NCBI RefSeq assembly: GCF_028389875.1
Contig: NC_084663.1
Span: 97,949,190-98,013,189, forward strand
From: Rhea pennata
Taxonomy: Eukaryota; Chordata; Aves; Rheiformes; Rheidae
Length of the DNA: 64,000 bases
Direction: 5' to 3'
The position numbers were made by a program, and so were the translations under genes. How positions within the stretch are numbered: the first letter of the stretch is position 1; every line of letters begins with the position of its first letter. Below, piece by piece: positions 1 through 43,845 of this stretch. Below the pieces are notes generated by a model, which saw nothing but the letters and a program-made list of their open reading frames with translations, did no database searches and was not told where the DNA came from.

Positions 1-963
1 ACCTAACAAATAGTGAATCCACTGCCAGCCCACACCTTACGAGCAGAGACTGAGGCATAGCAGTTAAAGAACTTGCCTAATTATGCCAGTAAATCAGATT
101 CTGAGTTGGAATAAGACTGATGAGTCACATCTTTCTCAGCAGATATTTTCTCCTACAAGTTGTAGTTCAAGATATTTAGGTCAAGAACATAAAAGAAATT
201 ACTTGTAGGAAGAGGGAGGAGTAGCAATTGTCATTGAAGGCCACTGTAAGAGTTCTCCTTGTTCCCATTTTAATAGTTATGTGAAAGGCGTAACCTCGCT
301 CTAGGAATTTTAAGCTGAGGATTTCAAATACAGCATTATGTAGAACGGCACAAACAATGGATATATTGCACTGGGGGTAGTCTTTTTCTTTGAAAAAAGT
401 TATTTTGACCAACCAATGCTCCACATTCAAATTATTAGGATGTTCTTTATTTCCACTTTAATTGTAGGTCAATTTTAACATAGAAACCACAAAAAAAAAG
501 AAAAAAAAATAAGAGCTGATGTTTTATGTCAAACATTTTGTTTGGACTGTTCTGGTTATCTTTGGCCTTTTCATTTCAGTTGAAAATGTCGTGTGCATTC
601 GAGTCCATCCCCTATATTTCAAATCCATACTGATCACTGCTAAACACCTCCCCTCTATTCCCCTTGCCCTCAGCTCTGTTGGTTTAGAACAACGTTATTT
701 GCTTCAAAACAAGATGCCGAAGCCTTCCTGCCTCTCTTGAAACCACTAGCATTCTGCAGTCATAGGTGGGAAGAAACCACGTGCTATAGCACGAGCATCC
801 CAAGGGAAACAGGAACCAGTCTGGGCAGCTACCTAGTTGTACTGCTTTGGGTCTCAAAGCTAACTGAATTGCAGCTACCTGTGAAAATCTGTGCAAAGCA
901 CTTCAGTGAGGCGCAGAGGGAGACTCCCTCTTCAGTGCAAAAATATGGGAGAGGCAGGCTGAC
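1..963 (-). other. MYH15 intron 28 (partial)
   Basis: Intron following exon 28, cut by the window edge. A/T-rich with a 17-nt A-rich run near 491-508 interrupted by one G. I see no exon, RNA gene or recognisable repeat in it. Confidence 0.8.
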
Positions 964-30780
<29,817 letters not shown>

Positions 30781-30805
30781 GCACCGCGGCTCTGCCCGCC
30801 CGGGG

Positions 30806-30815
30806 CTTTATATGC
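30806..30815 (-). promoter_or_regulatory. MYH15: TATA box of MYH15
   Basis: GCATATAAAG on the minus strand, in a GC-rich context typical of a core promoter. It stands about 30 bp upstream of the inferred start at about 30780 and 55-64 bp upstream of the exon 1 donor. Confidence 0.75.
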
Positions 30816-30822
30816 ACCTGCC

Positions 30823-30831
30823 TCAAGGTCA
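30823..30831 (+). promoter_or_regulatory. ERR-type nuclear receptor half-site
   Basis: TCAAGGTCA, a perfect extended AGGTCA half-site of the type bound by oestrogen-related receptors and NR5A proteins. It is just upstream of the TATA box. ERR factors drive energy-metabolism and contractile genes in heart; use here is inference. Confidence 0.5.
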
Positions 30832-30841
30832 CCGGCGATAA

Positions 30842-30884
30842 CTTTTTAAAGGCATCGGCAGCTTTCCCCCGCGTCTATATTTGT
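30842..30884 (-). promoter_or_regulatory. Two A/T-rich MEF2/CArG-like motifs
   Basis: CTTTAAAAAG (30842-30851, minus strand) is one base from a MEF2 consensus. ACAAATATAG (30875-30884, minus strand) resembles both MEF2 and CArG sites, with one or two mismatches. Both stand out against GC-rich flanks; binding is not shown. Confidence 0.35.
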
Positions 30885-30915
30885 CGCCCGGCTCCCCGAG
30901 GAGGAGACAAGGCGC

Positions 30916-30922
30916 AGGAATG
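30916..30922 (-). promoter_or_regulatory. M-CAT (TEAD) element
   Basis: CATTCCT on the minus strand (AGGAATG on plus), an exact M-CAT motif about 135-142 bp upstream of the inferred start. M-CAT sites bind TEAD factors and are common in cardiac and skeletal muscle promoters. Confidence 0.5.
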
Positions 30923-31030
30923 CGGGTGGCGGCGGGCTCCCCGCGCGCTTTCCCTCGCCGCCACCGCCTCATTCTTGCTCCGTGACTTCATGGGAGAAGC
31001 GTCCGCCGCTTCCACGCCGCTTTTTCACGG

Positions 31031-34030
31031 CGGCAGGCGTTGCTTTACTTTGTACTCAAGAACTTAATTACTGCTGCCTGGCTGAGGGCATGGGGGGGAG
31101 AAGTGGGGGAAAGTTGGACTATTCGGATGCAATTCCCCAAGGAAGGAAAATAACAATAATAAAAAGAAAATAATAATTAAAAAAAATCAAAGCTTCTTGC
31201 CTGAGGGATAAGCAATTTTCGAGGGAACGCGGCTATGTGAGTCGAGGGGCAGAGCCGGGACAGGAGTTCCCAAATCACAGCCCGGCACCTTGAAGCCCCT
31301 TGCTTACGGGAACCAAGTCCGCAGCCCTGGCTTGGGGTTACACAGGCACTTGCCGGGTTAGGAGGGAGGCAAGAACGGGGAGGAAAAGTTTAAGACAACG
31401 TTGATTCTGTCTGGAAAGTGAATCACAGATAATGAATAAAGGCGACACCAGTTTTAGAGAGAGTTTTGCTTCAGGAAACTCATAGACTGAGCTTGAGCAT
31501 AGTCTGGCGTTCTCGTCGTAAACTCCTCTTCCTATAGAAGAGATACCGTTAAGTAGCTCAGGTCTCATTTCCTTTCAGCCCATAAACAGCAAAACAACTG
31601 ATACGTCCAGACTGATTTGATTTTTACCAGTGGAGGTAAATATACATAGGCTTCCTTTGGTTCCAGAAGGAACTGAATACACAAACAAAGGAAAATAAGT
31701 ATTGTGGGTAACCCTAGCTGGCCACAAGGGAAGACCATGTGTTAGGGCTACAGCAGACTCGGTCCCAAGGAAGCAAGGGGGAGGCAGCTCAGCCACAGCT
31801 TCATCAAATTCCTGGTTACCCACAGGAGCAAGTGGCTTGGTTTGGGAGCAGACAAGAATAAAAACGTTTGCATACCGCATCTGCTATTTTTAAAGCTGTT
31901 GTGCTGATGACTGGACAGCGACAGGTTGGACGGACAAAGGAGGCTTGTAAGGAAAAGGAGGGCTTAAACCAGTCAGGTTGAGGGTGAGGCGAGAACATTG
32001 CCCGAGATCATCAATAAAATCCACAGCAGAGCTGAATTCCCCCTTAGAGGCTTCTGGTTACAAGGCAAACGGAGCTAGGGGTCTCGGTACAGGCTGTTTT
32101 GGTGAAGAATGAATGATTCTGTGGAGCTTAAGTAGCAGCTCCTGATCACGTAACTCAGGACGAGGTGAGTGGCACACAACACTTGGATTTACACATGCTG
32201 TGGATCTGCTGCGGAAGACAGGGACTATGATCGATCCACACCACAAGGACATAACGCACTCGCACTCTGCCCCCCTGCTCCTTCCTCACTCTGCCAGTAG
32301 CTTCTCTTCCAGACACAACACTACCGTTACTACCGACTTTACTTGGAAGGAAGCATCTTCCTCAAACACTCTGTTATCACTTACGTGTTTTCTGTACTAC
32401 AAAGATTTGGCTTTTGTCAGCCCTGCATGAACACTACAATCTCTCTCCCACACCTCAGTTTTCTTTTTTGAGGCTGCAAACAACTGTTTTTGCAGCTGAT
32501 GCCAAAGCACTTTCCGTGTTGATGTCACTTGAAAAGTGACACAGACAGCACTGGGTCAAACATGATCAATTCATTTTCCTTGCTAGCCTGACATGAATTG
32601 GCACTGCGCATCTGTTATTCCTGCCTTTCTGCAGTCTATTTGCTTTGTTCTAACATGAACCAGGATACACGGCACATTTCCCCTGGATTAAATTCGCAAC
32701 AGTGACAACCAAAGACATTTGTCTCTGGCAGGGGCTACTTTTAGAAAGGTTAATGCTGGTCACCGTTTCTGGGGAAACGAGGAACTTTGATAAGAAGCCC
32801 TTGCGACTAATCTATTTTTAATAACATTACATATTGGAAAAGAATGCAATAACATTTATCTGTTCTAGACACAGATAGTGTCAATATTGTGGTCTTATTT
32901 TGGAAAGCTGGCATGTTGGAACTGTAAAAGCCCATTTCTAACGCCTATCTATTTTCTTGAGAAGAAAACAAAACAAAACAAAAAAAACAAAAAAAAAAAA
33001 AAAAACAAACAAAAAAAAAAACCAAAAAAACAACCAACTGTTTTCACAAAATCTGGCCTTTAGAATATTCCTAATAAAATTTTCACTTTAATATCCTGGC
33101 ACACCTATAAAGTGAGATCCATGAGATAGGAGGATGCTATTTCAAGAAATGGATGTTTGGAGAAAATGTCTGCTGAGTCATGATCCTCTGGACTGCTCCA
33201 AAGCAAGCAGAGAGCATATCCTTCAGCTCAATGCATCTACCTGACTGTAGCTGGAGATTGAGAACTTACCTTGGGGCTGCCTGGTCACTGCTCCTTGCTG
33301 CTGCCCTCTCCATTGAAAAGACAAATGGGAAAGAGTTAACATGAACTAACAGAAGTGCTCCTCAAAAAAGGTCATCCACGCAGGAATGGCTTCAGAGGAA
33401 GGAAAATGTGAACTGGCACATATTGACCAACAGCAAATCCAAGTCCATTCTGTATGACTGGATATATTCTCTCTTACAAAGAGGTATGGTTTAATTCTTC
33501 AAGTGATTGGTGGCCCAAAGAGAAATTGGAGGTGGAGAGGAGCTTAGCTTTAAAATAGTTGCACTCTGCTACATGTCTAAAGGATGAGAAAACTGGCATT
33601 AAACAGCACATTTGAAGTGTGTTTCTAGACTGTGCTAGACTCATGTTACTAGGACTAGAGATTTTCCGGATTATGAAAGCCCTCATGCTTCCCCTGCTCC
33701 AGCGTGCATGCTAGTTTACGAACACCAGTGTCCACAACCTGAAGAGGTATCAGTAACTTCTGTTTGTTCACGTTCCTTTCTGAATAATCATTTTAAACAG
33801 TGCCCATCCTTTAGCTCTTTACTGATAGCTACAGGGTGGTGTGCAAATCTGAAGTTCTTCATGGAGAGCATCTGCTGCTGTGCAAATGTGCCCGAGGAAA
33901 TAATTTCTAAGTCCCTCCAAATTTTTAAAGTGCTTTTTAAAACCACTAAAACCCATGATCTGTTGCCATCAGCATGCAGATGCCTGCAACCGAATACTTC
34001 TTCCTGCTTTGAACAGCTTAAAAAAAATCA
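31031..34030. other. Intergenic spacer, part 1
   Basis: Sequence upstream of MYH15. No gene, tRNA or known repeat recognised. An A-rich stretch with interspersed C lies at about 32965-33035. A near-perfect minus-strand splice donor (CCCCAAG followed by GTAAGTTC) sits at 33269-33268, below a possible short exon, but nothing confirms it. Confidence 0.55.
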
Positions 34031-34250
34031 CCAGTGACCGCAGAGAACATGCCGCATGCCGCATGCCGCCATGGAGGACAGCAACCTCCCTCATTAGCTC
34101 CAGAAGGCCCATAAGCCTCCATGCCACCTCCGGTGGTGCTTTCGGCAGGCCTCCGCCTGTTATCCCGTGCCAGACCCAGGCTCCACGCCGCAGCAGCGCG
34201 CTCCCTTCCTAACCCAGGCCATGAGAAGAGATGTGCCAGAGCCGTCATTA
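34030..34250. other. Small GC-rich island
   Basis: A CpG-rich block within A/T-rich spacer. It contains three successive GCATGCC-type units at about 34050-34072 followed by a CCGCCATGG. No recognised protein similarity in any frame; role unknown. Confidence 0.45.
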
Positions 34251-35553
34251 GCCCCTCTCCCCTGCTGACACTTCATCATTACGGTATCTTAAGAACGTTT
34301 TAAAGGGTCAAGGTTTTAATGGGCGAGCTCAGCTTCTGGCAGCGAGACTGACAGCTCTTTGAGAGCAGATTACTGGTGCTGATAAACCCATCGCACGCTG
34401 ATTCGCAGCACCTAGGAAAAAACAGAAAAGCAAAAACAGTAAGAAGCAAGCCTAATTAAACGAATGGTCTCAGCTCTGCAGCTCTGGAAACACACTGGGG
34501 AAGGACAGCGAGGTCTTCCATCAGGCCCGTTCTTACTCTTCTGTCTCCAAGAGCTGATGCTGCCCTATTTCCCCAAAGAAAATTTGTCGGTCTCCGATAA
34601 TTTTGACTATCCTAACCCGCCTGTCAGGTCAGAGAATAGGTAACGACGTGTTTTTGGAGTTGGAAGGCACCCTTCTGGTAACAGCTTTCACATCCTGCCA
34701 TTTTAATTGCCCTTAGTGAGAGCTTGTTTTCTCCTCCTCTGAAACCGTTCTATGTTACCCCGTAACCACTGGAGAAAGGCAAGGGGCTAAAGACCCTAAT
34801 AATTCACATAAGCAGTTCAAGTTATTCTTTTCAGTGTTCATTAACTAAGCATTTACTTGTGCAGCACTTCGTTAGAATTGCTGTAGCCCATTCACCAGTT
34901 TTATTACGCCCTTCTGAAGTTAAGGTCAGCAGTGCTTTAGCCTCAGTCAATACAGAAAATGAGAATACATGGTTTTCTCCCTGGGGTTTGTATTGCACAA
35001 CCTACCTCAGAAGACAGGGATTCCAGCGCCCCTACTTCAGCCCATAAATGCTATTATCTGCTCTGCTCAAGTGGTTTGCAAACCATATTTCCTATTTTCA
35101 TACACAGAACCACCCTAAAATACTTCTAGGCTTTCAAACACAACATACGCCAGCCCTCAGAGACAAGCTTCTTCATCACCGCTTGCTTTTGTTGTTTCCA
35201 ATCTTTTTGTATTTCAGCTTCAAGTATTTAAAGCCTTTCTTTCAGGCATGAGCAAGGACTGTACCTAACTCCGCTAATTATTATTTTATTTTTAGCTGCT
35301 GTGGATTTTTTTTTTTTTTTTTTTTTTAAGAACAGGTAAGGGGAAAGAAAAAACATTTATGCTTTTTCAGACATAAGCGATTTTTCATTTTTTCCTCTCC
35401 TTTTTTTAATCAGGTCTTAACCTGGCTTTTTGTCAAGGACTATTTGTCTTGTAGCACAGTTGGCAAAAAGCCAAACACTGCTAAGAAATGCAATGACAAC
35501 TTAATCTGTGAAATAATTGCCTTGTAGGGATACTTTATCATCATTGCAAGTGC

Positions 35554-35590
<37 letters not shown>

Positions 35591-38500
35591 AAAACTATGT
35601 GATTGACATAGATACTAAATATCAGGAAGCCATTACAGGAAGGTAAGTCTATGATTTTTCAGTATTTACATTCTTTAAGTAAAGACAAGATACTGTGTCT
35701 TTCCAAATACAGCTTTACTCCAACATTTCTGCTGGGAAGTTCAGGCAGCAGCATTTCTTGGAAAAAAAAAACGAACAAACAAAAAGTCTAACGGCTTAAA
35801 AACTGCTGTTAAGATTGCTTTCTGCTGCAAGCTTGAGAAAGCATGTCTGTGCTTTTCACCTGTTCCTTAAACTTCACCACCAATAAGCATCAATACGTCC
35901 ATAGATGAACATGACATCCTTCTTAGCAATGCTAATGTTCTGGAGCAACTGGCTGGGGTGTGTGTGTATCTATACATATTTATATCCACATACATATATA
36001 CACACGTGTGTGTAAGTATATATATATATACATAAATACACACATGCATATACAGATACATGCGAATCTCTCCCAAATATGATGTCCCACACTTATAGTT
36101 TAATCTTAGTTAAAATGAACTTTTCCCTTAGAGACCTGCATAACTGATCCTGGGAATCTGAGCTGTGCAGCAGCTCGGCTGTAGCTGATTCCACCTCCGC
36201 AACACTCCTCCCTTTTACATTGCCAGGCTCCAAAAAGCCTCCCTACTACTCAGGTTCAGCATTGTGAAAACGTGCAGGCTTAAACTGGAGCTAAAATGCC
36301 ACCACCAGCAAAGTATCCAAATTGCAAGGAAATGCTCCAAAGCAGAACCTTAAGTTCAGCCTCTTTTCTGCATAGGACATTTCTATTTTCCTGCATGATT
36401 GCATCACATCCAAAGTCAAATTTTTTTCTGAAAATGTACAACGGAATAAGGTCAGAAAGGGGGAAATGTTGAGCTCTAGCATGCCAAGCTGCTGTGAATG
36501 CCTGCTGCCTCTTTGCAGTTTGGGTACAAAGCAAAGAACGATGCACCAAGCCATTAGTAGTTACAGAAGACGGGGTCTGCTCTGGGAGGCCACGGTGAGA
36601 AGGGAGGTTGCTGGACAGCCCAGAAGAATGCAAAAGTCTACACAGCACTGGGCTGAGTCCTTCAGAGAGAAGCATCTGAGATTTCCAGTCAAGTTAGAGG
36701 CATAATTCCCTTTAGCGACAAAGAGGCTCCCCATTAGCACCTTATCCTTCTGTAACAGAATTGATTTCTTTTTTTGTAATTGAAATACACATTGTGTCTT
36801 TGTAAGAAAAGAAGAAGCAGATGAAAAAAACAAAAAACAAATTATATGCTTAAGACTGATTGCACAAAGCTGAAGTAACTTGCCACATAGATAGTTTTAG
36901 GCACTTTGTTCTTGCACAACAGTCTCAAAAAGAAAAGGGAAAGAAGAAAGGAAATAATGTGTCTGGTATAACAACGTATAGGCAGATTGCTCTAGACACT
37001 GAGCAAGAATGGGAAATGTGCCCTAGCTCAGTAGGTGCCTCTGAAATTTCTCTTGAAATACTGGTAGCCCGGCAGCATAACAATACAAACAACTCAAGCG
37101 GCTTGGTGGTCCTCTCAAATAACGTGTTAAATTTCCATCAAAACTCACTCAAAGGAGAGCCTCAGGTTTTGATCCGACAAGCATTTCCCGCAGAAACTTC
37201 TCACTGACACCTCAGCTTATTCACCAAAAGAACGTATCAGAGTGGTCATGATTTGCTTGTTGCTGAACTGCCCTGTGGAAGCCCGTGGTTATTCATCTCA
37301 CCTCTCCAAGTCCTGCTCTGCTGGCCAGGCTCCTGTGCCTTGCTGCTGTCAGAGAAGAGAACGGGATCCTAACAATGACTCGTGAAAGGCAACAAAATAA
37401 CGTTTTTATTTATCTATAAAAAGAGATATATATAAACTGAATATTTTCAGAGAACTAAAGCATGCAGCAGAAGGTTTAACTGCAAATTTTCACACAGACC
37501 TCAACAAGAACATTGACAATTTTGAGGTACAAAAGCACGCTATTAAAAAAAGAAAAGAAAATTTATTTAAGCTGGGTTTTTCTGCTTCTTGCCTGTCAGG
37601 ATATATTGGGAAGGATGAGGATTTCTACCAGGACCAAGTGTACTGCAGTTGAGAAACAGGGATTTTTCCAAAGCAGGAAAAAAAAAAAAAAAAAAAAGAA
37701 AGAAAGAAAATCACACTCACCTCCCATGCTCACACAAACATGCACTAGAACCTCAGATAAGGAAGTGCAGAGCTTAAGTGCAGATGATTTCCATTGCATT
37801 TCTGGCTTGGTCTGGATACCTTCATTCATCTACTGCCGACACTCCTTTGTGCCTCAAGATCCTGCAATGCATCTAGCCTCAAAAACAAACAAACAAAAAA
37901 AACCCCAAAACAAAAAAACCTCACCGTAATACAGAAGTTACTGATACCTTTCTAGGAAAATGATTGTCTGAGGCAAAAGTAAGGGTTAAATCCATATAAA
38001 CAATGAGGCATTTAATTCTCAGTGCTTTCTCTGTACAAGATACCCATGTAAGCACTGAAGGCAAGTTATTTTTCCAGACCAATTTAGACTGAAGCAAGGA
38101 CAAGAGTCAAGACATGAGAGAGATTTTAGACACTGAAAGTATAAGGAGTGATAGCACTGAGTGGAACTATTGTTCAAAACAGAATAGGCAAAATACTGTT
38201 AAAGATAGCGGCCGTAGCTTTTATATCTCAAATTATATCTCAGAAAAAAAAAAAAAAAAAAAAAACTAGAGTCATTCTTCGCTTTCTTCACACCAACTTG
38301 AATTGTAGCTGCTTGCAGCTTGTAATCAGAAAAATAGCCCTAGCTCACACTGAAACTAGTACAGTTTCTATTGCATTTGTTGATATCACTTGAAATTCCC
38401 ATTAGTTTAATGTGAACTACAAACTAATATCACACGACATTTGTGTTCCTTAAGGTTTTTGGGGGACACCCCACAGAAACTGGAGTAGGAGACCACACAG

Positions 38501-41500
38501 TATAATTTATTTCAAGAAGAGAAGGGATCACAAGGCAGAAAGACAGATCTCTTCCATAAAAATAATAAATCAAAAACTGCTTAGAAGAGATTCCAACAAA
38601 GGGCAACACTTCTGTCCCATACCCATGCTATGCAAACAGGTCTTCCTGACTTACTGCACCGTGCATGCAGCGTTCAAACAAGACAGAAAATATCTGCTTT
38701 CTCAACCGGAAGGCACAGCTTCAAGTTTAGTTTTAGCAGGCATTGTAAATGGTAATACAAAAAGTGCTCGCTTTTATACAGGTTATGAAAGTGAGGTTGC
38801 AAGAGGGCAAGTTAAACAGAATCCTCCGCTCCCTCTTCTTACTCCCCATCTCGTTGTCCGTTTGCTGGCTGTAACAACGTGCGACATGTCACACGGGGCT
38901 CTGCCGCGATGAACTCCAGACCTCTGACACTTAGCCACCGATAAAGCCGTAACATACGAAAAGGCCATCCAAGACCTTCACAATAACCCGACTTTGGGAA
39001 GCTGTGGTGCCTGCCTTAATCCAGATGTCTGTCTCCTGAAAGTTTCCCGATACTGGTTCACAGCCTGAAAAAGTATAAGCAAAGATTTTTTTTTTTTTTC
39101 TGCGTGTGTATGTGTAGTGATCTTTCATTAAATAGGGTTCGCATCTGCCTTCCACTTTCCGGCTCAGTGAGAACAGGCTGAGACAGGCGGGCACGCGCAC
39201 GGACAGTCAGCCAGCCATGAAAGCTGTTCATAACTCCGTGCATTCAAAGAGCGAGCCAAGCGACAGTCAATCATTTAATGTCTTCGTATCATTTAATTTC
39301 CTTGGTATCTGCTCCTCTCTCTCCCTTCCCTCAGTGAAGGCAGGGCAATCTGGGAACATGCTCCCAATCTCCCTGCACTCATTTGCTTTTTGGACTCAGG
39401 GGGAGCGCCTGTCAAAAGGAGAGCATTGGGAGAATTCATTGCCTGTGGTGCTGCATTTAGAAAGCAAAAAGAAAACCAAACATGGGCAATGAAGAATCAT
39501 CAGATGTTTTTTCCATCTTCCTTTATTCTTTATCGTCTTAAGAACCACCTTCCTCTCTCCACCCCCCCAAAGCCCCCCCCCAAAATGACAGAATGAACAC
39601 ATCACCTCAGATGTGTTCACAGCCTGACAAAACATTTTAAATACAGACATCTTAATTTATCTTTCTCAAGATGAAGCATTTGTCAGGTCTATTAGAACTT
39701 CTTTACAGACCTCAAATACCAGAAAAGGCCCCCAGCACTTTCTAAGAGAGTATCTTCTGAGCCAGTAAGGATTAGGGCTCTTAAAGCTGAAAGTTTTGCA
39801 TTAGTATTAAAAACTTAAGTACACTCAGGATATCCCATTCTCCTGCACAGATAGTATTTCAGCCAGTCTAAGTAAATCCAGCCTGGTATTCACATATTCA
39901 TTTCAAAGAAAAACACACTTTAAGAATAGAATTACAGGAGGAAAAGATATAACAAGGATGCTGCCATTATCCTAAAACCAAGCATCACTGATTCAGAAAG
40001 TTAAGAGATCAGATAAAAAGAAATCTGAAGAAATTAAAGAAATAAAATTAAGGCATGCGAACAGCCTTAACACTGCTGTACAGTGAGGGTAGACTGTGGT
40101 TAAGACATTTAAGCGTTTGCATTCCTAACTTTTTTTAAAGCTAATTTCACCTTTCTAAAGTCCCCGAGTTAAAATGAGTCAGTGCTGAAGATGACTAACA
40201 GGCTTCTTTTTCCTCTGAGAAGTTCCCACTTCAGAGCGACCACGAGGACGCCAAAGAAACACCACGTGCTGGGGCTCCCGTCCGAGGTTTCTGGCACTCC
40301 AAGGAAGCACAGCGCCAAACACCAGGGCCCTATTTTAAGGTCAGAGTAACTGGGATGGTGGGCAAGCACAAGACAGCTGCTGGCTACCAGACCTCTAAGT
40401 AGGCTTGCAACAACTTTGCAGACCTGTGGCAAAAGCTCAAGTCTGCTCACAGCTCTGGCTTTTAACTTGCAGCAGAACTGTTGGCTTTTGGCTTTCTTAA
40501 AAAGCAAAGCAAGGGCATGGGGAACCTACTCTCCAAGGCCTGCCAGCACCAGACTTTTGGTGTTCTCTGCATCTCCGCCTCATTTCCCCAAGCAGCCAAA
40601 GTTTCAGTGGTATGAAGGACAACTCATGCAAGTTACTCGACCATTAAAACTACTCAAGCTTTAAAGGCTAAAAGCTAGGAAGCACAGTTAACCCTCTAGC
40701 AAGAGTGTACACATGCCGTCTCTCCATACGAGCAGCATCTCAGCCAGCAAAGAGCTTGCTGACAAATTGACTGCGGAAGCGTGGTGGTGAGTTGCATTAT
40801 CTCTAATATCACAGTGGACCTATTTAAGAATTTTTAGCCTGTCTGTACCCAACACATAATCATAACATTAAGTACAGCAGTTGCAAATAACTTAGCATAA
40901 TTACCAGCTGATTTCTTCATGTACATGCAGACACAAGGTTTCAATTATTTTTAATTATGTGGAAAGTTTCAAGTGCCTGTTTTATTCCATTAAGATCATT
41001 CAGAACTCAGTGAAAAACACAAGTGCTTAATTCTTTAAATGAAAGTTTTTAAGTAATTTGAACTCAGACTAATTAAAAGCTTTGCAGATTCCATGAAGAA
41101 ATGTTATTCCATTTTCAAACAGCAGGTCTTTAAGACTACAGATAATATGCTCTAGTTTGCATTCAGATTGAAGATTTAACTCCTACTTTAAGTGGAGAGA
41201 AAAAAAAAAAAAAAACACAAAAGCAAATAATGAGAGCTTCATCGGTTTGGGCTCTAGGGTACAGTCTCTTGAGAATACCCAAGCCCATTGCTGCCACTCA
41301 TAGAAATCAAGGCACTAGAAACAGGAACTTTATCCAGTCGTAACAGCCTTCGCTTAATCTTCCTAATCTGCCAAACACTCAGGTGTTTGTGCAGCATTGT
41401 ACAAAAGGGAAAAACCAATGCCCAGCTATGGTAGCTGTCAACAGTCACCCTGCAACAAAATATGGGAAATTAGCTAGATACTCCACAGAAACTCTAGCAT

Positions 41501-43800
41501 CAATGGGCTGGATAACTCCAAAAAGGGAAGATAGACTTATTTTCTTCATCTGCAAATCTAAAGTAAAATATTCTCACAATTGTGCTTTGGATCTCTCCCA
41601 ATGGTAAGAGTACAACCACTCTTATCTTTCCTGATCAATTCCAACCATATTTGACAACAGGACAGCATCTCTGAGGACATTCCCCACATGTCAATAGCTG
41701 GCTAGAAGCTGTACTCTCAGATTTAGTGCCTCACTAAAGCCAAGGTAGGCAGAAGTCCGTCTTTCCATGTTCCATATGGAATTGCCTGGCTGGCCACCAA
41801 GCACCTCAATATTTCAGAGCCAACACCATTACACACTGTTGCTGCCCCAGTGAGGGCATCACTAAGGGCATAGAGGGACAGAAGCAGAGGTCACTTTTGT
41901 GTAGAGCAAAACAGGGTTTAAAAAAGACAAAAGACCTGATCCCACACACGAGTTTTGCTGCTTTCAGCAAATTCTGCTTTTAAATGCGTGAAAAATCACC
42001 AAGTCCTTGATTGGCACAAACAAAGCTGGATGTTCAGCATGACAACTTCACACAGCTGCTGGCAATGCGCTTCCTTCATATATAAATATAGCTAATGTAT
42101 ACAGTGATTGTTGTCTTGATTTCTCTAAATAGAGTAAGTAATGCATATAGCCATAGTAACCAGCTCCTGCTGAGTTATCTTTCTCTTCTGAAGTCAAACT
42201 ATTTGTGCATGAATCTGTAAAGGAGCTTACATTTTTCCTGGCTGGAAAAGTAACGGAGGGAAACCTGGCTTCACAGTTCTGCAATGCTCTGCAGAAGTGA
42301 CATGGAGTGACCTTGGCTATTGTTCTCTAAGTGGTTTTCCAGCACATCACGTGCATCTGTTACCCATTTATCGACCCACTTGAGTCTATAGAAACCAGCC
42401 AGTATTCTCTTTGCTAAACAGGGTTATTAAAAACGCAACATCAATGCACAATAATATCTCCAAACAAAATTCCTAGTCAGGCCATAAATAGCTTTAAGGT
42501 GTTATCTAACTTTTCAATGAGTTCATAGAGTTTTGCTGCAAAATAGGTGTATAGGCAGCATTTATACTAGCACTTGTATCTCTCAAAGATATTGCATCTG
42601 AGGACATTTAAGTATTCGATGTTTTAAAGATACAAGCACCCCGAAGTCTTTAACACAGATGAAAAAATCCAATTTCATTTACATAGATCAGCATTTGGGA
42701 AGTGTTGATACCTGAGTTCTGAACTCAAGTCTCAGACCTAAGCTTTATTCCTTTCTAAATGAGTAAAAATAAACACACATCTCTTACTCTCTATAGCAAC
42801 ATAAATGAAAACACTGCAGAGAAGGACTACGCACATATGGTGAAGAACAGCACTGAGCAGCAAAGATTACCGTAAAAGGATTTGTGACAAAGTACTGCTT
42901 TAGTTGTTGAGCTTTCTGTAGTGAATAGTTTTTAAGATATAAAATTAATGATTCAGATGGCAACTTGGACTACAGATTTGTGCCTGGAAGAGGGGAAAAG
43001 TCTGCCTCCATCCTCAGAAAGTGTTAAAGAGATTACAGAGACCTTGGCATGGGGGAATAATACATACAGAATATGAACAAGCTCAAAGCTACTGTGATTT
43101 TCTACAATTACACAGCACATTACTGCATGGGAGCGGAGTTGCCCAGATGCATGAATTGTGGAAAGCAACTGATTTAAGCCAGCAGTAAAAGAGGTTTGAC
43201 CTAAATCACTGAGCTTAACTTTGCCTTGGGCTAAAGACAAATGCATAAGGAGTTACCATAGCTCATCTGATACTCAGTAGCCCATTGACTCATACTGACT
43301 TGCTTGTATTCCTTTATCCCGAAAAGAAAGAAAAAAAGTGAAAAAAGGAGCTAGGGCTCTATAAAGCATGTCTATTAGTAGTGTCAGGCCAGTGCTAAAG
43401 ACATTGGGTTGGAGTACCAGTGCAGCACTAAGTGCTATGGGGAAAGAGGCAAGAAGACAGAGACAATTCCTCTGCCAAAGTATTTCTGAGCTGGCACTAC
43501 TGCTACATTGTGAGGCTTCACTGTAACCCTCCAACAAAAAAATTGCAAGGTCATATCAGTGTATGAATGATCTAGTATTTCAGCCCAGAAAAGATCCATC
43601 CCGTCAAGCACAAGTCCTTATTTATTTTGCCTGAGACTGCCGATACTTAATGAGTCTGGGAGAAATCCAGGAAAATGTTATCACTGAACAACAGCCAGAG
43701 ACTAATGCCAGACTTAGCTGCCCGATTTAAAATTTTATCGCACTTCAGCACCACAAAGAATGGAAGATACTTGCCAGAGATTAACACCACTTTTCTCTCT
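34251..43800. other. Intergenic spacer, part 2
   Basis: About 9.5 kb without a recognised gene. It holds A34 at 35555-35588, a TATA/CACA microsatellite at about 35955-36060, A-rich tracts at 37678-37708 and 38244-38265, A16 at 41200-41215, and C-rich runs at 39561-39582. The many short reading frames show no family resemblance and no splice context. Confidence 0.6.
35555..35588. repeat. A34 homopolymer
   Basis: Thirty-four consecutive A. It could be an old retroposed tail, but nothing upstream is recognisable as a retroposon body or processed gene copy. Confidence 0.9.
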
Positions 43801-43845
43801 CTATTAATCACTAGGATTTCTACCTCATGTTCTGAGAAACTGAAG

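Noticed and set aside
31575-31998. Overlapping 60-101 codon frames upstream of MYH15
   Set aside because: No similarity, no splice sites of matching phase, and frames on both strands are equally long.
35555-35588. A34 tract as the tail of a processed pseudogene
   Set aside because: No cDNA-like sequence or target-site duplication recognised next to it.
36280-36675. 131-codon minus-strand reading frame in the spacer
   Set aside because: No recognisable domain, no splice or promoter context; composition looks random.
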